DNA from: Sipunculus nudus
Lineage: Eukaryota; Annelida; Sipuncula; Golfingiida; Sipunculidae
DNA length: 64,000 nucleotides
Assembly (NCBI GenBank): GCA_026874595.1
Contig: CM049314.1
Coordinates: 75,654,300 to 75,718,299, forward strand
Direction of reading: 5' to 3'
Program-made: the position numbers and the translations under genes
The notes under the pieces: generated by a model
Database searches by the model: none
Told to the model about the DNA's origin: nothing
What the model saw: the letters and a program-made list of their open reading frames with translations, nothing else
Shown: piece by piece, positions 59,946 through 64,000 of the stretch
Layout: each line of letters begins with the position of its first letter
How positions within the stretch are numbered: the first letter of the stretch is position 1

Positions 59946-61309
59946 GTGTGTGTGAAAAGACTGAAAGCCTTGGGATATAATACCAGCGCTGTGTTAGAAT
60001 GGCTCAGCCGGTGGATACTATTAATGTCATTAGTAATACATGTAAAATCTATCAGAGGTTCTTGTCTGACCAGATAAAATATCCCGACATGTTCAAGAGA
60101 CGCAATTAGTTATTATTACTTTAGGGGGATTCCTATGCTTATATGGCAAATTTAAATTGGAAATAAAATTTAGAAAATGAGACCAATTGTTTACAAACGA
60201 GACAAATACAGTGCTCACGCCACCTGGTGGTTGTACAGCATAAATTCACAATTCAAGGGTTTTCAAGCTTCTCTAGGTGTTTCTTCTTTCATCTTTCCTC
60301 TTGTCACCCTGCCTCATGTAAACACTTAACAGACACTTATAGAGGTTCTGTAATACAGAGATGCCCATTAGGAGAGGTTCATGATTCATATATTATGAAA
60401 CGAAGTGCTTGATCCCATAAGTTGAACTTCATGCCGTTTACAGAAGGGCGAGTTTCACGTACATGTACCACATACAAGATCTTTTACCAATCCGCAAATG
60501 AGACAAATCTAAGGTGTAGATATAACCACCACTTCAGCCTGACATATGAGGATAAGACATCTTTTAGAATTTCGTATTCTTCTGTCACAGATTAATCGCA
60601 CGTCCATGAGTGATCGTTTTTAATATATTTTTTTTTATAATTTAGTTTAAAATAAATATTATACGTACCCCATTAAATGGATTGTTGTCTATTCAGCTAC
60701 CCAACAATCATATCCATGGCTGTATATGCATTAAATACTTTAAAAGATTAACTACAGGATGCGTTATGTATAAATCTAGTTCTTAGACAGATCATTTTAG
60801 AATATTAGGAACCTGCCTCACAAATATCCATTCTCAGTTACCTAAAAATAGGCTATTTGGGAGTTGTACCTCCTGACCAAACCCTTCTTTCTCCAAAAAG
60901 TAGTTTCAGTTTGGCAAAGGCAAGATTTGATTCTTATTTACATTATGACAGGCTCACTATTGTAACATCATATACTGCTAACATTATTTAATCACCTGTC
61001 TTAAAATGAGGGTTCTGTATATGACTGTCAAACAACGATTTGATGTATATTTCGCTTGCTAGATATATTACAGAAACCTCAACACACCAAAAAAATGTAA
61101 ATCGAATAGCATTTAAATATATACTATAAATAAGTAGATATATGTGAGTGTGTGTGTTGGTTTCAACGGTGGTCCTGCGGTTTGCAAGGAGGTGGAGATG
61201 TTGTATATATAGTTAATGTGAAAACATACATTATTTGACATGTACATATTGTTTATACATATATCTGTTGGCATTTTGTCTAGTCTATGAATCAGATCTG
61301 TAAGGTTTA

Positions 61310-61490
61310 TTATGTCGTACGTACGAGATTATATGTCGTACGTACGAGATAATGTCGTACGTACGAGATAATATGTCGCACGTACGAGATAGTATGTCGT
61401 ACGTACGAGTTAATATGTCGTACGTACGAGATAGTATGTCGTACGTACGAGATAGTATGTCGTACTTACGAGATAAATAATTTATTTTTC
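61310..61490 (-). repeat. 21 bp satellite array, about 8 copies, right arm
   Basis: Reverse complement of the left-arm array (ATGTCGTACGTACGAGATA units) with 8 copies, two of them shortened to 19 bp or less. The copy number differs from the 17 on the left, so the arms have evolved apart by unequal expansion. Confidence 0.88.
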
Positions 61491-61521
61491 TTTTACGAGG
61501 TGGCAGCAATACGCTTCCGTA

Positions 61522-61760
61522 CATATTAAATAATCAATGTGATAATGTATATACATTGTGTGTGTTACTACATATTAAATGATAAATGAGATAATGTTTA
61601 TATTATGTGTATGTTACTGATTATTAAATAATCAAGGTGATAATGGATATAATATGTGTGTCCTAATGTTTATTAAATAATCAATGTGATAGTGGATATA
61701 CTATGTGTGAGTTATTACATATTAAATAACCAATGTGATAACGGACAACTTAGTAAATGC
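61522..61760 (+). repeat. ~50 bp minisatellite, right part
   Basis: About five units of the same AATAATCAATGTGATAATG minisatellite as at 58060-58249, in the same orientation. Confidence 0.7.
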
Positions 61761-62472
61761 CGATGTGTCTCTATTTAGCTTGCATAATGTATATATAAGC
61801 ACACATTTCCTCATCACAAAGCGGAAGTTACGTGCAAACATTGCAATTGATAGTGGCACTGCATCCATCACAGGACTGTTTTCATCAACCTGACTGATCA
61901 TCGATCATAATCGATCATCAGCCTATCACTATAAGATAGCGAAAATGGAACCCAGGCCTGTCAATGGTAAATGACTTAAAAAATCATAAGTGCCCTAGTA
62001 AAAAGGAGTAGCCTTCTTTGAAATAAAGAGTGAAAAAAGAGTAAAACAAGCAACAATTCCCCATTATTTTTATTAAAGACTTAATAGAGAAGTGATTCGC
62101 ATTATACGCGATTGTATATATATATTTCTCCAAAAGACAGAAACATAAATGTTGCATCCCCATGCAAGATGATTTTCCATGTGTTGTATACATGTTACAT
62201 GTCGCACACAAAAATTACAAAGTGTCACATACTGGACTGTAATAGCAGGAAAGAAACAGTATATATAATGGAATTTTTCACTGAAAAACAGAGAAAAAAG
62301 ACTACTGCTAAAAATGAGAGTAATTAGCATCATTTTTAGTAAATCCTCTTCAGTGACTCTTTCAAATAGAGTGATTTGTCAGGCATGGGAACCCTCGTGA
62401 AAAAAAAATATAATATTAAAAATTCGGAGATATTAGCCACGTGAATATTAAGGCAACCACTGTATATACTAC
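61761..62472. other. Intron, nothing recognised
   Basis: Contains short GATCATCGATCATAATCGATC self-complementary text near 61897 but no identifiable exon or repeat family. Frames on both strands around 62000-62330 lack domain features. Confidence 0.4.
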
Positions 62473-62628
62473 CAGACAGACAGGAGTGTCTGTTGCTTCC
62501 GAGATGGAATCCAGCGGCACAGCTACACTCGTAACCAACGCGAGCCGTGGCATCAGTGCAGTCTGTGTCACACGTACCAGGATATTTACATGGCGACATA
62601 AGATCCACTCCCTTTCCACCTTCTTCAA
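62473..62628 (-). CDS. Exon 1 in window: EGF-like domain
   Basis: 156 bp, phase 1 to 1, acceptor TTTTTTTTTTCAG and donor TCTG|GTAGTA. It encodes VEEGGKGVDLMSPCKYPG, then TCDTDCTDATARVGYECSC and AAGFHLGSNRHSCLS. Six cysteines are in EGF order (C-x5-C-x3-C-x10-C-x-C-x12-C), with a CTD......YECSC pattern. Because it starts in phase 1 it is an internal exon; the signal peptide and earlier modules lie right of the window. Confidence 0.85.
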
Positions 62629-62769
62629 CTGAAAAAAAAAATAAACACTCTGTGATTGGGTATGATTTTTTTTTGGTGGTTTTACGATAAGCTTTGGTTA
62701 GTTTAAGGGGGATGCCATAGCTTTCCAATTAGTCTTACTCCAAGGAAGAGATTTTAATACACACATTTC

Positions 62770-62775
<6 letters not shown>

Positions 62776-62817
<42 letters not shown>

Positions 62818-62939
62818 AAGTTAAGATAAACAGTGACGCCTTTTAGATAGACTTACTAGTTTATCAACACTAGAGCTTTCGAAGTACAAAGTCTTCTTCG
62901 TCAGGTTGTAATTTGAATCAGACTAACACGGCTATACCA

Positions 62940-62988
<49 letters not shown>
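62776..62988. repeat. Two (TA)n runs enclosing a conserved-looking 130 bp unit
   Basis: TA runs at about 62776-62813 and 62943-62988 bracket a unit that on the minus strand reads GTGGTATAGCCGTGTTAG, then CCTGACGAAGAAGAC, TTTGTACTTCGAAAGCTC and TAGTGTTGATAAACTAG. The CTGACGAAG-loop-CTTCGAAAG part forms a stem-loop. Confidence 0.55.
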
Positions 62989-62990
<2 letters not shown>

Positions 62991-62991
62991 C

Positions 62992-64000
62992 TAGATGTGT
63001 CGGAACGACACGAATGCCCCCGCCAGGGCAAATAAGAAACATTTGTTAAATTTTGAAATTTTTTTTAAGTTCAGGAGGTGTCGTATGGTCAAAAGTAGGT
63101 CAACAAGGGCAAAATGCAAACTCGATCTGTAACGGGTCATTATCAAGCAACACACCAAAAATCAGGCCAGTATCTGCAGGCATTGTGAAAAAAGTCCACA
63201 CATGTGCATTTTCCATAAAAATTTCTGTCTTTCATGGAATTTTCTATGTTTAGGCGTCGTAAAACAATCATAAGTAGGTCAACCGGGACGAAAAGCGAAC
63301 TCGATCTGTAACTTGTCATTATCTGCCCACACATAAAAAATTAGGGTGGTATGTGCAGGCATTGACGATAAAAAGTCCGTAAATTTGAATTTGTTATGAA
63401 AATTTCTATTTTTCATGAAATTTTCTATGTTCAAGAGCAGTCAAATGGTCAAAAGTAAGTCAACTGGGACAGCAAAAATCAGGCCAATATCTGCAGTTAT
63501 TGCAAAAAAAATTCTGTACAAGTGTATTTGTCATGAAAATTTATATTTTTCATGAAATTTTCTATGTTCAGGAGCCGTAAAACGGTCAAAAGTAGGTCCA
63601 CTGGGACGAAACACGAACTCGATCTGTAACTGGTCGATATCTGCCCACACACTAAAAATCAGGCCAATATCTGCAGGCATTGCGAAAAAAAGTCCGTACA
63701 TGTGCATTGGTCATGAAAGTTCATATTTTTCATGATATTTCCGTACATGTGTATTTGTCATGAAAATTTCTATTTTTCATGAAATTTTCTATGTTCAGGA
63801 GCCGTAAAACGATCAAAAGTAGGTCCACTGGGACGAAACACGAACTCGATCTGTAATTGATCGATATCTGCCCACACACTAAAAATCAGGCCAATATCTG
63901 CAGGCATTGCGAAAAAAAGTCCGTACATGTGCATTTGTCATGAAAGTTCATATTTTTCATGATATTTTCGTACATGTGTATTTGTCATGAAAATTTTTAT
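62992..64000 (+). mobile_element. Non-coding HINE/pearl-like element, runs off the window
   Basis: Same start as the element at 9493 (CTAGATGTGTCGGAACGA with the GTGTCG-GAA-CGACAC hairpin). At least five diverged internal units follow, with AGTAGGTC(A/C)AC near 63092, 63272, 63454, 63590 and 63818 plus TTTTTCATGAAATTTTCTAT. The spacing of 137-228 bp shows units have been lost or gained. The microsatellite and end seen at 10.5 kb would lie beyond 64000. Confidence 0.6.

Larger units (their letters stand above)
58250..61521. mobile_element. Foldback element with ~1.4 kb inverted arms containing satellite arrays
   Basis: The ends TACGGAAGCGTATTGCTGC and GCAGCAATACGCTTCCGTA are inverted repeats. 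CATATT flanks both sides (58244-58249, 61522-61527). Both arms contain a TCTCGTACGTACGA-type 21 bp array, then matching unique sequence throughout, for example GGATCAAGCACTTCGTTTCA near 59226 against its complement near 60393, and CCACCAGGTGGCGTGAG near 59630 against 60214. The spacer (about 59665-60195) holds TC and TA microsatellites. No transposase was found. Foldback and Galileo-type elements have this design; the class is inference. Confidence 0.8.
780..62628 (-). other. Host gene span: EGF / discoidin / C-type lectin / REJ protein, polycystin-1-like (partial)
   Basis: One minus-strand gene assembled from 18 exons totalling about 2.44 kb of coding sequence (just over 810 residues), with both ends outside the window. 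Domain order is EGF, F5/8C discoidin, cbEGF, C-type lectin, Pro/Thr-rich linker, REJ. What is seen: each exon has AG/GT borders, an open frame and recognisable domain residues, and the phases agree at every junction. What is known: REJ modules occur in polycystin-1, PKD1-like and sperm receptor-for-egg-jelly proteins, usually followed by GPS/GAIN, PLAT and transmembrane segments. Inferred role: a large cell-surface adhesion or receptor protein. Introns run from about 0.5 to 12 kb and are full of transposons. Symmetric phase 1-1 exons could have been missed because phase cannot reveal them. The 8.8 kb and 29.3 kb exons are the weakest links. Confidence 0.75.

Noticed and set aside
62875..62904. 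Functional hammerhead ribozyme
   Set aside because: Core-like CTGACGA and GAAA are present, but the base after GAAA cannot form the required stem III with a cleavage triplet.

Overview
This is a eukaryotic, AT-rich, intron- and repeat-dominated window. It has widely spaced GT-AG exons, a CR1-type LINE, a hAT transposon, tRNA-derived SINEs, and several non-coding element families that end in GGAC microsatellites and hairpins. Together these suggest a marine invertebrate, most likely a bivalve or other mollusc. That is inference from repeat style and protein families; I cannot name the species.

The only host gene I can support lies on the minus strand and covers almost the whole window. It reads from about 62.6 kb down to 0.8 kb, and both ends lie outside. 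I reconstructed 18 exons by reading splice sites and translating: EGF (62.6 kb); a discoidin/F5-8C domain in three exons (57.2, 55.5, 53.5 kb); a calcium-binding-type EGF (47.9 kb); a C-type lectin domain in two exons (35.5, 34.8 kb); a Pro/Thr-rich linker of very small exons (33.4, 30.7, 29.3 kb); and a REJ module in at least six exons (26.5 to 20.6 kb), with two further exons at 8.8 and 0.8 kb. Reading phases agree across every junction, which is strong internal support. EGF, lectin and REJ together point to the polycystin-1 / receptor-for-egg-jelly family. The GPS/GAIN, PLAT and membrane parts expected downstream would lie left of base 1. A discoidin domain in such a protein is the most unusual architectural feature.

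The introns are filled with mobile DNA. From left to right they hold: a degenerate CTTTGCAAAG repeat (1.0-1.5 kb); a nearly intact CR1-like LINE with a PHD-esterase ORF1 (2.76-7.7 kb); a 6.2 kb hAT transposon with clear ends and two nested rolling-circle-like elements (9.4-15.6 kb); many copies of a palindrome-rich family carrying GGTGGCGCCACC (16.6-18.8, 31.4-33.1, 38.6-39.4, 42.3-45.1, 46.8-47.7 and 51.3-52.6 kb); four tRNA-like SINEs; two TA-flanked inverted-repeat elements of about 2.0 kb (35.9-37.9 and 40.2-42.2 kb); a dimeric element with a perfect terminal hairpin (49.8-51.2 kb); and a 3.3 kb foldback element (58.25-61.52 kb) inserted inside a minisatellite.

The LINE and hAT carry nonsense or frameshift changes and look recently inactivated. 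No rRNA, functional tRNA, CRISPR array or bacterial operon was seen. All boundaries come from reading the sequence by eye; none has been checked by alignment or transcript data.
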